Of a DNA stretch of 64,000 nucleotides, positions 23,147-31,973 are shown in pieces. The translations under genes and the position numbers were made by a program. This DNA is from Dehalococcoidia bacterium. GTDB lineage: Bacteria > Chloroflexota > Dehalococcoidia > Lucifugimonadales > Australimonadaceae. The stretch spans positions 172,186 to 236,185 of the forward strand of contig JAJEFD010000006.1 of NCBI GenBank assembly GCA_022820645.1, written 5' to 3'. Positions within the stretch are counted from its first letter, which is position 1. Each line of letters starts with the position of its first letter. The notes below the pieces were generated by a model that did not search any database, was not told the DNA's origin, and was given only the letters and a program-made list of their open reading frames with translations.

Positions 23147-24034
23147 TCACACCCCCGCAACAAAGTCCGCAAGACGGTCTATCTGGTCGATGTCGGCGAG
23201 CCCCGGCTCCAGTATCAGCTCGTCGCAGCCGATCTCCTCGTAGGCGCGGAAGGCCTCCCGCAGCGTCTTGGGTGTGGACGGCACCCTCACTTCCATGGTC
23301 CGCGCAGCCTCGCCGCGGAACGAGTAGTAGGAACGTATCGATTCCGCCGTCCGGTCTGCGGCGTACTGCCCCCAGGCGCACGTGAGCCCGGCGACCAGCC
23401 GCGGCTTGCCCGGCTTGCCCGCTTCCCTCCACGCCGACTCGACGGTGCGGAAGTAGCTCATCACCTCCTGCGCCTGGTTGGAAGGCGCGCTGCCCGCACT
23501 GCCCGCGATGTAGCCGTCGCCCAGCCTGCCGGAGCGCCGCAACGCAGCCTCCGAACGCCCGCCGATGAGCAACTCAGGCCCCTTTCCATACGCCGCCGTG
23601 GGGCCGATGGGGCCGACGTCCTCCTGCAGCGGTTCGCCCGCCCAGATGCGGCGCATCGCGGCTATCTGCTCCTCGAACCGCCTGCCGCGAGCCTTCATCG
23701 GGGCTTCGGCAGCAACGAAATCGTCCGGGCGTGAACCGACGCCGAGCCCGAGCACGAATCGTCCGCCCGATATGGAGTCGATGCTGGCGACCTGCTTCGC
23801 CATGATCGCCGCATTGCGCAGCGGCGCGATGAGCACCGTCGGCATCAGCCGGACGCGCCTCGTCACCGCAGCGGCAGCAGCCATTGCTATCAGCACGTCG
23901 TGGTTGCCGTATACCAGCCGGTCGATCTGTGCGAGCGACGAGAACGGCCCTTCGTCCGCCCGTACTGCCCACTCGACGAGGATGTCCCCCTTGTTCGCAG
24001 GGACCACCTTGGGAAATGCGATTCCTATCTCCAT
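23147..24034 (-). CDS. LLM class F420/flavin-dependent oxidoreductase
   Basis: A 295-residue luciferase-like TIM-barrel protein. Family features are the N-terminal strand IGIAFPKV, RVRLMPTVLIAPLRNAAIMAKQVASID (read as RVRLMPTV and the KQVASID helix), GRFVLGLGVGSRPDDF and the C-terminal LREAFRAYEEIGCDELIL. The length is within the usual 280-340. The 50-codon upstream extension is antisense to the Usp gene and not used; ATG 24034 has GGAG at five bases. Cofactor (FMN or F420) and substrate cannot be read. Confidence 0.85.
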   Translation of the reverse strand: MEIGIAFPKVVPANKGDILVEWAVRADEGPFSSLAQIDRLVYGNHDVLIAMAAAAAVTRRVRLMPTVLIAPLRNAAIMAKQVASIDSISGGRFVLGLGVGSRPDDFVAAEAPMKARGRRFEEQIAAMRRIWAGEPLQEDVGPIGPTAAYGKGPELLIGGRSEAALRRSGRLGDGYIAGSAGSAPSNQAQEVMSYFRTVESAWREAGKPGKPRLVAGLTCAWGQYAADRTAESIRSYYSFRGEAARTMEVRVPSTPKTLREAFRAYEEIGCDELILEPGLADIDQIDRLADFVAGV

Positions 24035-24059
24035 GCACGCTCCGCGCCTGAGCGCCTGA

Positions 24060-25001
24060 TCATTCCGGTCTAACCACGAACACAGGGCCGGCGCTGTGCC
24101 GCACAACCCGGTCCGTAACGCTGCCCAGCAGCAGGCGCGCCATGCCCGCGCGGCCATGCGTCGCCATCGCCACCAGCTTGTCACCCGCCTCGCCGACCTC
24201 GTCGAGTATCACGCTGGCCGGGTAGCCGGTCACGACGCTGCCGCTGACGTCCGCGATGCCCGCGGACTGCAGGTCGGCGACCTTCGCCGCAACGTATCCG
24301 TGCGCCTCGGTCTCCATCTCTCCCGCCAGGTCCTGGCTCGCGTGTATCGGAGCGTACTCCGTGAACGCTTCGCCGTACGGGTTCAGTGCGACGGCGCGCA
24401 GCACCGTTACTCCCACCCCCAGCGCGTTCGCCATCTCCGCCGCGTGCGGCAGCGCCTGCTCTGACAGATCGGAACCATCCACCGTCAGCACCACCCGGTT
24501 GACCGGATGAGCGCCGCCTTCCTGGGCCCGAGTGATGAGCATCGGGTGCCTGCCGCTCCGCACCATCTTGTCCGTGACGCTGCCCAGCAGCCACCTGCCG
24601 ACGCCCGTCCGCCCGTGCGTGGTCATCGCGATGAGCGTGCCGGCGTCTTTGTCCGCCTCCTCCAGGATGCAGTCCGCCGGGTCGCCGTCTTTCACCACTG
24701 TCTCGACGGTCACCCCGTCCGACCTGATGGTCTCAGCCATCTGGTCGAGATACGCCTGCGCATCGCCGTTGATCCTTGCAAGGATGTCTTCCCAGTCTGC
24801 GGCCGACGGCAGGGGACCGGCCTGGTCGTCCGTCTCCCGGTAGACGCTCATACCTTCTCTGACCAGTTCGCCGGGATAAGGGTTCACCACGCGCAGCAAC
24901 AGCACGGTCGCTCCCGTGGACTTCGCTACCATCTCGGCATACGGCAGCACCTGCGCTGCCAGGTCCGACCCATCCAGCGGAACCAGGACACACGAATACA
25001 T
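24060..25001 (-). CDS. Universal stress protein with two Usp domains
   Basis: A 313-residue tandem UspA protein. Domain 1 (residues about 1-158) opens with CVLVPLDGSDLAAQVLP and holds the ATP-binding motif THGRTGVGRWLLGSVTDKMV. Domain 2 (about 165-313) opens with VVLTVDGSDLSEQALP and holds THGRAGMARLLLGSVTDRVV. Both match G-x2-G-x9-G-(S/T), so both halves should bind nucleotide. It is cytoplasmic. The gene precedes the luciferase-like gene on the same strand with a 25-base gap, so an operon is possible. Confidence 0.9.
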   Translation of the reverse strand: MYSCVLVPLDGSDLAAQVLPYAEMVAKSTGATVLLLRVVNPYPGELVREGMSVYRETDDQAGPLPSAADWEDILARINGDAQAYLDQMAETIRSDGVTVETVVKDGDPADCILEEADKDAGTLIAMTTHGRTGVGRWLLGSVTDKMVRSGRHPMLITRAQEGGAHPVNRVVLTVDGSDLSEQALPHAAEMANALGVGVTVLRAVALNPYGEAFTEYAPIHASQDLAGEMETEAHGYVAAKVADLQSAGIADVSGSVVTGYPASVILDEVGEAGDKLVAMATHGRAGMARLLLGSVTDRVVRHSAGPVFVVRPE

Positions 25002-25054
25002 GCAGACCCCTCCTGCCTCGTTATCGATGACGCTCTACGAACGCTGGGCCCGGT

Positions 25055-26407
25055 TTACCCCTGGCCCACCAGCTTGCGCCGCTCGGCGGCGTCCTCGCCG
25101 CCCTTCACGCCGCGCTGGTTGAGGATGGGGCTGTACTTGCTCGCCATGCCCTGGCGCTCGTAGACGCTCGTGCCGGTGCCAGTACCGCCGAGGTCGTTCG
25201 GGTTGATCTTCGCCGCGAGCTCGCGCGGGTACTCCGTGACCATCCCGTGGTACCTGTTCTCCTCCGGCGTGCGGAACGTGTTCATCGGGTCGCCGCCGTC
25301 CTCGACGATCTTGATGTTGTCCTCCAGCATCTGGCGGAACATGATGATGCCCTTGTCCGAGCGGCCGAGGTGCTCGCCCGTGCGGTCGGCTATGTCGCCC
25401 TGCGTGATCCACGCCGCGACGTCCTGCGCGGAGTTGCTGTCCAGGATGACGTACTGCGGCTGGTCGTTCTCGTCCAATTGGATGACGGGAGGCTCGAAGA
25501 ACGGAACGTCCTCCGGCGCCTGCTCCGGTGTGCCCGCTTCCTTGGGGTGGCACATCACCCACCAGTGCGCGGTGTTGTAGTCGTCGATCGGAACGCGTAT
25601 CTGCACCGCAGGGCCGGTCATGCCCCACTTCTCGCGGTCGAACCCGTCGCCGCCCTGGCGGAGGTAGTACGGGAAGATGATGGGATGGCCCTCACGCCAG
25701 GAGGTGTCCTCCTCGGAGCCGCCCTCCATCACGCGGCGCTTGTAGATGCCGTACTCGTACTCCGTGAACGCGATCTTCTCGTGGTGCCGGATGACCTTCT
25801 GGCGCTCCGGTTCGTCCCGCATCACGGAGATGAAGTTGGACCAGTAGCCATGGAGCCACTCCAGGTGCACCGGGTCCAGCGAGTTCTCCTGGCACTGCAG
25901 CCAGTTGCACGGCAGCACGGCCAGCCCGATGTCCCTGATGACGTCGTCCACCGCGAAGACGTCCCAGTTCGGGACGAGCGGCGCGGGCACTGGGCCGAGG
26001 TAGGCGAACAGCAGCCCAGCCTTCTGCTCCACCGGGTACGCCTTCATCTGGATCTTGTCCTTGAACCGCGCCTCCGGGTCCTCCGTCTCCTCGTACGGCT
26101 GCTCCGTGCACTGGCCCGTCTCGTCGTACAGCCAACCGTGGTACGGGCAGCGGAGACCGTGCTCCTCAGGGATGCCGTAGATCATGTTCATACGCCGGTG
26201 GGCGCAGTGCGGCTCCATGAGGCCGAACGTGCCGGAGCGGTCCTTGTAGAGGATGAGGTCCTCACCGAGGAGGCGCACCTTCATCGTCCACTTGTCGTTC
26301 ATCTGGGAGACGGCCGCGATGGGGTGCCAGTAGCGGCGCATCAGTTCGCCGGTGGGCGTGCCGGGGCCGACCCGGGTATAGCGGTCGTTTGCTTCCTGCG
26401 TCAGCAT
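25055..26407 (-). CDS. Rieske-type ring-hydroxylating oxygenase, single-subunit type
   Basis: A 450-residue phthalate-dioxygenase-like protein with the N-terminal VGPGTPTGELMRRYW signature. Rieske ligands are in EPHCAHRRMNMIYG and LRCPYHGWLYD. The mononuclear iron motif is NSLDPVHLEWLHG (Asp-x2-His-x4-His). It carries a longer C-terminal tail than its paralogues (LGGTGTGTSVYERQG and beyond), often seen in members of about 450 residues. ATG 26407 follows GGAGGAAGCG. It needs an external reductase. It lies next to another oxygenase at 26480 in the same direction, 72 bases apart. Confidence 0.9.
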   Translation of the reverse strand: MLTQEANDRYTRVGPGTPTGELMRRYWHPIAAVSQMNDKWTMKVRLLGEDLILYKDRSGTFGLMEPHCAHRRMNMIYGIPEEHGLRCPYHGWLYDETGQCTEQPYEETEDPEARFKDKIQMKAYPVEQKAGLLFAYLGPVPAPLVPNWDVFAVDDVIRDIGLAVLPCNWLQCQENSLDPVHLEWLHGYWSNFISVMRDEPERQKVIRHHEKIAFTEYEYGIYKRRVMEGGSEEDTSWREGHPIIFPYYLRQGGDGFDREKWGMTGPAVQIRVPIDDYNTAHWWVMCHPKEAGTPEQAPEDVPFFEPPVIQLDENDQPQYVILDSNSAQDVAAWITQGDIADRTGEHLGRSDKGIIMFRQMLEDNIKIVEDGGDPMNTFRTPEENRYHGMVTEYPRELAAKINPNDLGGTGTGTSVYERQGMASKYSPILNQRGVKGGEDAAERRKLVGQG

Positions 26408-26479
26408 CGCTTCCTCCTTCTGTCTCTCTGTCTCGTCTCGATTGCCGGGCGCATCATACAGCCGCCCGTGTTTACGCCG

Positions 26480-27847
26480 CTAGCGACGATACGACGGCGA
26501 GCTCGGGAGCGTCCGCTCCTCGAACGCGCGCTGCACGTCCGCCAGCTTGCGGGGGAACTCCGTCGTCCGGCAGTTGTGCCAGTCGTCCAGCTCCGCCTCC
26601 CAGTCCGCGCCCGGCGGCAGGACTGTCGCGCAGGAGCGGACGTTGTACTGCTCCGGGTTCTCCGACGCCGGTGGCGGCGTGCCGTCTTCGCGCAGCTGCG
26701 TCGCCGCGCGCAGCAGCATGCGTCGCGCGCGGATGATACTTACGTCCGTCGTCCCCAGGTGCTCGCGGGTCCTGTCCATGATCGGGCCCATGCTGTGAAT
26801 GACCGCCGAGTCCTGCAGCCGCACGGTGGGGATGCCCGTCGTGTTGCGCTGCTTCGCGGTCTGGTCCATCAGGAAGTCGCTGTCCGGCGCGGCCTGCGGC
26901 CACCACTTCGCGAAGAAGCGCCCGTGCTGCTCCGACTTCATCGGCCCGACGCCCGGCACGAGCGCGCCCGGCTCGTCCGATAGTGTTGAGTGCGGCTTGC
27001 CGTTGCCCGGCATCTCGCCCGCCGGCTTCCACCAGATGCCCATGTGGACGGTGTGGTAGTCGTCCACCGGCAGGTAGATCGAGAGCGGTACGACGCCGTC
27101 CTGCGCGGGGAACATCCCGTAGATGGGGAAGATGAACTGCGTGGTGCGCCAGTAGACGTTGCCGTCCAGCTCGTGGCGCTCCGCCCCGTAGGTGAACCCG
27201 TAGGGCTTCTCCGATATGTGGAAGAGCGCGCGCTGGTCGTTGTGGTAGAGACCGTAGCGCGGCGAGTCGTCGACGTTCAGCCGCCGGTGCAGGAAGTACA
27301 CGTGCGTCGAGTCCAGTTCGCCCTCGAGCGCCTGCATCCAGTTGCACTCGTAGACGATCTTCTGTGCGTGGCTCACGTTCTCCGGCGATATCTGCCCCCA
27401 CTCGAACAGCGGGATGCCGGGCGGGTCGTCCTGGTTAGGGCCCATGTATATCCACGTGACCCCGCCGTAGTCCGCGCCCTTGTACGCCGTTATCCGCACC
27501 TTGCTCTTGAAGACGCTCTCCGCGGGCTCGTTCGGCATGTCGACGCACTGACCGTCGGCGTCGAACTTCCAGCCGTGGTACGCGCAGCGCAGCCCTTCCT
27601 CCTCGGTACGCCCGTAGAAGAAACCCGCGCCCCGGTGCGGGCAGTTCGCCTGCGTGAACGCGGGCGTCCCGTCCAGCGTGCGCCAGACGACGAGGTCCTC
27701 GCCCAGCACGCGGACGCGCTGCGGCTGTCCCTCCGCCTCGTACTCCCACGAGTACCCGACCGGCAGCCAGTACTGCCGCATCAGGTCGCCCATCGGCGTG
27801 CCGCGCCCTACGCGGCAGAGCAGGTCCGTGTTCTCAGCAGAGAGCAT
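26480..27847 (-). CDS. Rieske-type ring-hydroxylating oxygenase, single-subunit type
   Basis: A 455-residue oxygenase. Signatures are VGRGTPMGDLMRQYWLP at the N terminus, the Rieske motifs ANCPHRGAGFFYG and LRCAYHGWKFD, and the iron site GELDSTHVYFLHRRL (Asp-x2-His-x4-His). A conserved GPIMDRTREHLGTTD segment near residue 370 matches the DRSQEHLGTSD segment of the enzyme at 9137. ATG 27847 follows AGGAGG. It is the first of two adjacent minus-strand oxygenases and diverges from a dienelactone hydrolase, suggesting a shared aromatic pathway. Confidence 0.9.
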   Translation of the reverse strand: MLSAENTDLLCRVGRGTPMGDLMRQYWLPVGYSWEYEAEGQPQRVRVLGEDLVVWRTLDGTPAFTQANCPHRGAGFFYGRTEEEGLRCAYHGWKFDADGQCVDMPNEPAESVFKSKVRITAYKGADYGGVTWIYMGPNQDDPPGIPLFEWGQISPENVSHAQKIVYECNWMQALEGELDSTHVYFLHRRLNVDDSPRYGLYHNDQRALFHISEKPYGFTYGAERHELDGNVYWRTTQFIFPIYGMFPAQDGVVPLSIYLPVDDYHTVHMGIWWKPAGEMPGNGKPHSTLSDEPGALVPGVGPMKSEQHGRFFAKWWPQAAPDSDFLMDQTAKQRNTTGIPTVRLQDSAVIHSMGPIMDRTREHLGTTDVSIIRARRMLLRAATQLREDGTPPPASENPEQYNVRSCATVLPPGADWEAELDDWHNCRTTEFPRKLADVQRAFEERTLPSSPSYRR

Positions 27848-27947
27848 TGTCGTCCTCCTGTGACGCTGAACTTCTTCCTGCAGGCGTCAGCATACGCCAA
27901 TCCGCCGTGCAATTCACCGCACGATGCGCCCCGTGCCTGCACTGGCG

Positions 27948-27953
27948 TATAGT
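27948..27953 (+). promoter_or_regulatory. Candidate -10 element (TATAGT)
   Basis: GGCGTATAGT lies 31 bases before the dienelactone hydrolase start at 27984. It resembles the GCGTATACT motif seen before other genes here. No clear -35. Confidence 0.3.
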
Positions 27954-27983
27954 CGCACACGACACAACCCACGGGAGCAGAGC

Positions 27984-28766
27984 ATGGAGATCACTGAGAA
28001 CGTCCTGCAGAGCGGTATGCGACTCTGGTACGCGCGGCCTGAGACGGCCGAGCCTCGCCCCCTGATGGTGATGCTCCACGAACGCTACGGGCCGGTGGAG
28101 CAGAGCTGGAACATCCTCCGGCTCGTCGCGGAGCGCGGCTACGTCGCCTGCCTCTCCGACCTCTTCCACCGCTACGAGGGCGACCGCGGCCCCATCGAGC
28201 GCTCCGAGGCCCGCTACGACCCCACCGACGAGCAGACGGTGATCGACATCGACGCGTCCATCGCTTTCATGCGCGGTCTCGACTTCGTGGACGGCAGCAG
28301 GATCGGCCTCGTTGGCTTCTGCCAGAGCGGGCGCACCCCCATGGTCTACTCCGCGGCGGGCCGCGACGTGCAGGTGCTGGGCGTCTTCCACGGCGGCATC
28401 TACCCCCGCGACTACGATCCCATCTACGAGGGGCAGGAGCCCATCGCCGACGTGCTCCCCCGCGTCAGCGCCCCCATCCTTGCGGGCTTCGCCGAGCACG
28501 ACCAGCTCGTGCCGATGGAGAACGTCAGGCGCTTCCGGGGCGAACTGGAATCGCTCGGTAAACGCGCAAGCGTCCGCGTCTTCAGCGGCATCGGCCACGG
28601 CTGGTTCAACGTCACCCGACCGAAGGACTACAACGAGGCCGCGAGCAACGAGTCGTGGGACCTCCTCGCCGCGTTCGTGGACGACGCCTTCGCGGGCACG
28701 CTCGGCGACGGCCCGAAGGTCGAGTTCAACGCCGACGCCTCGATCCCGTTCGACTTCTCGGTCTGA
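27984..28766 (+). CDS. Dienelactone hydrolase family protein
   Basis: A 260-residue alpha/beta hydrolase with C113 in GFCQSGRT as nucleophile, Glu in MLHERYG, acid in FAEHDQLV and His in GIGHGWFN. It is the paralogue of the protein at 22081. ATG 27984 has GGGAG upstream, and the earlier in-frame start lies before the likely promoter. The neighbours are Rieske oxygenases on the divergent strand. Substrate unknown, probably a lactone or ester formed after ring cleavage. Confidence 0.85.
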   Translation: MEITENVLQSGMRLWYARPETAEPRPLMVMLHERYGPVEQSWNILRLVAERGYVACLSDLFHRYEGDRGPIERSEARYDPTDEQTVIDIDASIAFMRGLDFVDGSRIGLVGFCQSGRTPMVYSAAGRDVQVLGVFHGGIYPRDYDPIYEGQEPIADVLPRVSAPILAGFAEHDQLVPMENVRRFRGELESLGKRASVRVFSGIGHGWFNVTRPKDYNEAASNESWDLLAAFVDDAFAGTLGDGPKVEFNADASIPFDFSV

Positions 28767-28793
28767 CGGGCAAGGAGCGTCTACCCCTCACAA

Positions 28794-28822
28794 GAACGCC
28801 CTCCCGCATGGGGAGGGCGTTC
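28794..28822. terminator. Bidirectional terminator
   Basis: A 12-bp perfect stem, GAACGCCCTCCC / GGGAGGGCGTTC, with loop GCATG lies between the convergent genes ending at 28766 and 28837. Confidence 0.85.
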
Positions 28823-28836
28823 AACCCTTCTATCTC

Positions 28837-29763
28837 CTACCTCGGGGCCACCTTGGCCCGTACCCCTGCCGCGAGCTCCGCGCTCTCGGAGACGGAAGTG
28901 CCCTCCGGGTCCTCCCACGCGATCTGGCCGCCGAGGCCGTGCTCGATGTTCCACGTCACCACGTCGAAGCACTTGCCCGTCACTTCGGTCGACGCGTCCT
29001 GTTTCGCCAGGAAGAGCGCCAGCGGCACCATGTGGTCGGCCCGCAGCGGCAGTGGCGCGTTCGGGTTGCCCATGCCCATCTCACGGCGCGCGATGTTCTG
29101 CTCGTCGAACCCGGTCGTGCGCGTGTGCCCGGGGATCATCAGGTTCACCGCCACGTTGTCGGAACGTATCTCGTCCGCCAGGTAGAACATCATCGTGAGC
29201 AGCGCGGCCTTCGTCGACTGGTACGGCATCTCGCGGCTGTTCGGGCGGAGCGCCTTGTACGCGCCGCCGTACGAGTGGTGAAGCGCACCGCTGCTGATGA
29301 TGGAGACGACGCTGCCGGAGCGCTGCTGGATCATCGGCCGGATGAAGCGACGCGTCACCTTGAGCGCGCCGAACACGTTGACCGCGAACGCCTGCTCCCA
29401 GTCCTCGTCGCTCGTCTCCAGCGTCGTGATGCGTCCCGTCGGCGGGTAGAGGATGCGCTGCCGCATCGCCGCGTCGTTGATGACCACGTCGCACGTGCCC
29501 CACTTCGCAATCGTCTCCTCGTACGCCGCGTCGATCTGCGCGCCGTTCGCGACGTCCACCGTCGCCACGATCACGTCGTCGGGGCGGGAGCGCAGGCTGT
29601 CCAGGAACTCGGTGTCCCTGTCGCTGGAGAACCCCGTCGGCTCCCACGACAGGTCCATCGCCACCACCTTCGCGCCTTCCGCCAGGAACGCCTGTGTGAA
29701 TGCACGGCCCATCCCTCGTGCCGCGCCCGTTATCGCCACAACCTTGCCTGCCAGTTCGCTCAT
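28837..29763 (-). CDS. SDR family oxidoreductase
   Basis: A 308-residue short-chain dehydrogenase with cofactor motif TGAARGMGRA (near residue 12), the variant INDAAM where NNAG is usual, SIISSGALHHSYGG as the Ser strand and PYQSTKAAL holding catalytic Tyr and Lys. It has a longer cap between strand 5 and the Tyr helix, and a C-terminal extension of about 30 residues ending in Ala-rich sequence. ATG 29763 follows GAGGAGTG. The 100-codon upstream frame is antisense to the LOG gene. Substrate unknown. Confidence 0.85.
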   Translation of the reverse strand: MSELAGKVVAITGAARGMGRAFTQAFLAEGAKVVAMDLSWEPTGFSSDRDTEFLDSLRSRPDDVIVATVDVANGAQIDAAYEETIAKWGTCDVVINDAAMRQRILYPPTGRITTLETSDEDWEQAFAVNVFGALKVTRRFIRPMIQQRSGSVVSIISSGALHHSYGGAYKALRPNSREMPYQSTKAALLTMMFYLADEIRSDNVAVNLMIPGHTRTTGFDEQNIARREMGMGNPNAPLPLRADHMVPLALFLAKQDASTEVTGKCFDVVTWNIEHGLGGQIAWEDPEGTSVSESAELAAGVRAKVAPR

Positions 29764-29869
29764 CTCTTCACTCCTCGGGTACCGCCCTGGACACGCGCGC
29801 CAGGCGGAAGATGCGCCAATCATACTCCGTGTGCCGGTGGGACGCTCGCCCCGCGTGCCCGATAATGGT

Positions 29870-30658
29870 ATGGGCGGACATAACCGCCCGCAGGCGGTGA
29901 TCGTGAAGGTATTCGGCAAACGCATCGGGCTAGGGAACGGCACGGCGGCGGACGTTGCCCGCTTCCTGCGGGGGCCGGACCGCCGCAGGCGCGAGTTACG
30001 GCAGGCCGCAAGCGTCTTCCGCGAGATGATCGGCGGCTTCCGCGCGCTGCACTTCGTCGGCCCGTGCGTCACCGTATTCGGCTCGGCGCGAACGCCGGAG
30101 GAGAGCCCCTACTACCGCCTCGGCATGGAGGTGGGTGGCGCGCTCGCGGACGCCGGGTTCACCGTCATGACCGGCGGGGGCCCCGGCATCATGGAAGCGG
30201 CGAGCCGGGGCGCGAAGGAAGCGGGCGGGCGGACCGTCGGTTGCACCATCCGCATCGACATGGAAGAGGACGCCAACGCCTACCTGGACACTTGCAAGGA
30301 GTTCAACTACTTCTTCGTCCGCAAGGTCATGCTCGTCAAGTACTCCTACGGCTTCATCGTCATGCCCGGCGGCTACGGCACGCTCGACGAGGTGTTCGAG
30401 ACCGCGACGCTCGTGCAGACGAACAAGATCGCCGACTTCCCCATCGTCCTCATGGGCGCTAACTTCTGGCAGCCGATGCTCGGCTTCATCGAGGAAACGC
30501 TCCTCGCCCAGAACATGATCGACCCCGAGGACTTCGCCGCCATCACCGTCACCGACGACGCCCGTGAAGCCGCGGCGCTCATCCGCGACGCCGCCGTCCG
30601 CAGCCACGGCGAACACTTCGACGAGATCCTCCACCGCAACCGCCTCTTGTTCGAGTAG
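29870..30658 (+). CDS. LOG family protein (TIGR00730 Rossmann fold, nucleotide phosphoribohydrolase type)
   Basis: A 262-residue protein of the lysine-decarboxylase-like/LOG family, which releases bases from nucleoside 5'-monophosphates. Hallmarks are VTVFGSART, TVMTGGGPGIMEAASRGAKE and MPGGYGTLDEVFE, the last being the catalytic PGGxGTxxE. The length is slightly above the usual 180-240 because of a basic N-terminal part. The start is uncertain: ATG 29870 lacks a clear ribosome site, and GTG 29897 is possible. It is divergent from the SDR at 28837. Confidence 0.85.
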   Translation: MGGHNRPQAVIVKVFGKRIGLGNGTAADVARFLRGPDRRRRELRQAASVFREMIGGFRALHFVGPCVTVFGSARTPEESPYYRLGMEVGGALADAGFTVMTGGGPGIMEAASRGAKEAGGRTVGCTIRIDMEEDANAYLDTCKEFNYFFVRKVMLVKYSYGFIVMPGGYGTLDEVFETATLVQTNKIADFPIVLMGANFWQPMLGFIEETLLAQNMIDPEDFAAITVTDDAREAAALIRDAAVRSHGEHFDEILHRNRLLFE

Positions 30659-30666
30659 GGGCTTGC

Positions 30667-31812
30667 CTAGTCCGGCAGGTAGCTCGGGAAGCCGTACAGC
30701 GCGACGCAGTTGTCGTGCACGATCTTCCGCATGTCCTCCTGCGCCTCCGGCCCCGCGAAGTCGCGCTCGATGAACTCGCGGGACTTCGGCCACGTCGACG
30801 CCGCGTGCGGATAGTCCGACGACCACATCACCCGGTCCACGCCGATGTCCTTCCGGTACTGGATCCCCACCTCGTCGTCGATGTACGTGACGTACACCTG
30901 GCGGGCGAAGTACTCCGTCGGCTTCATGCTGAGGGGCGTCGAGAAGCCGCCCCGCCTGCTCGAACCGGTCCCTACCGTACCGTTGATCCGGCCAAGCCAG
31001 AACGGCACCCAGCCGACGCCGTACTCGGCGGAGATAACGTTGAGCGTCGGGAACCGCTCCAGCACACCGGACGCGATGATGACCGCGATCGACTTCTGCA
31101 CCTCGTGCGCCGCGATGATCGGCCGCAGCACCCGGTTCTCCCGACCGAACTCGTACCGGGGGCGCTCCATGCCCGTAGGCGGGTGGAGGCTGAGAGGCAT
31201 CCCCAGCTCTTCCGCCTTGCTCCAGAAGACGTCGTACATGTCCAGGTGGTACGGCTGGTCCTCCGGCGGCGAGGCCCAGATCATCGCCCCGCTCAGCCCC
31301 ATCTTCGCGCACCGCTCCAACTCCTCCGCGCCGAGTTTGGGGTCGTACAGCGAGATCAGCGCCAGCCCCTTCAGCCGGTCGGGAGCGTAGCTGCAGTACT
31401 CGGCCAGCCAGTCGTTGTAGACGCGGAAGCACTCCCGCTGCAGCGCCGGGTCCAGCAGCCAGAAGAGCCGGAAGCCAAGCGTCGTGTACAACACCTCGGC
31501 GGCCACGCCGTCGACGGCCATGTCCTTCAGCCGCTCCGCCGGGTCCCATCCGCCGGGGCGGGCATCGGCGTAGCCGCCGGTCTTCATGAACTCGACCTTC
31601 TCCTCGGCGGTGCGGCTCTGCCCTCCCGCGATTCCGACGGCGAGGTCGTGAGGCTGGTAGCCCTCGTACACCCACCACGCTCCCTGAACGCCGTTGTACT
31701 CGTCCTCCACGTGCGGCGCGCGGTCGCGGAACTTCGCGTCCATCCGCGTCGTCCACAGGTCCAGCGGCTCGCTCATGTGAGAGTCCGACGATATGTACCA
31801 CGCATCTGCCAT
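30667..31812 (-). CDS. Amidohydrolase family protein (PF04909)
   Basis: A 381-residue TIM-barrel metalloenzyme with SSDSHMSEPLDLW at the N terminus (Asp10-x-His12), MPLSLHPPTG, NVISAEYGVGWVPFWLGR and WSSDYPHAAS. The SDxHxxEP opening and SSDYPH ending define the common mycobacterial/Chloroflexota amidohydrolase subgroup, whose few studied relatives are decarboxylases or hydrolases. ATG 31812 has AGGAGG six bases upstream, so the longer frame is not used. It is divergent from the alpha/beta Rieske oxygenase at 31974 and probably works with it. Confidence 0.85.
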   Translation of the reverse strand: MADAWYISSDSHMSEPLDLWTTRMDAKFRDRAPHVEDEYNGVQGAWWVYEGYQPHDLAVGIAGGQSRTAEEKVEFMKTGGYADARPGGWDPAERLKDMAVDGVAAEVLYTTLGFRLFWLLDPALQRECFRVYNDWLAEYCSYAPDRLKGLALISLYDPKLGAEELERCAKMGLSGAMIWASPPEDQPYHLDMYDVFWSKAEELGMPLSLHPPTGMERPRYEFGRENRVLRPIIAAHEVQKSIAVIIASGVLERFPTLNVISAEYGVGWVPFWLGRINGTVGTGSSRRGGFSTPLSMKPTEYFARQVYVTYIDDEVGIQYRKDIGVDRVMWSSDYPHAASTWPKSREFIERDFAGPEAQEDMRKIVHDNCVALYGFPSYLPD

Positions 31813-31849
31813 CGGCTTCCTCCTCATGGCTGTTGTGTGCTTTGCCCGC

Positions 31850-31878
31850 AATATCCTCCGACCCGACCCCGCCGTCAA
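31850..31878 (-). promoter_or_regulatory. Sigma-70-like promoter of the amidohydrolase at 30667-31812
   Basis: On the minus strand TTGACG (31878-31873), a 17-base spacer and GATATT (31855-31850) give a well-spaced pair, with a leader of about 30 bases to the ATG at 31812. Confidence 0.45.
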
Positions 31879-31900
31879 CTTGCACCCGCTTGCCATCTGA

Positions 31901-31906
31901 TTGACA
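31901..31906 (+). promoter_or_regulatory. Candidate -35 (TTGACA) of the alpha/beta Rieske operon
   Basis: A perfect TTGACA lies 68 bases before the start at 31974. The expected -10 region (around 31921-31929) holds only a weak TAGGAA, so an activator may be needed. It is back to back with the divergent promoter at 31850. Confidence 0.3.
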
Positions 31907-31973
31907 ATCCGCCCTGACTGTAGGAAAACGCCAGAGCGCCCTCGTGGAACGAGTGCGGCGCAGGAGGACTGCA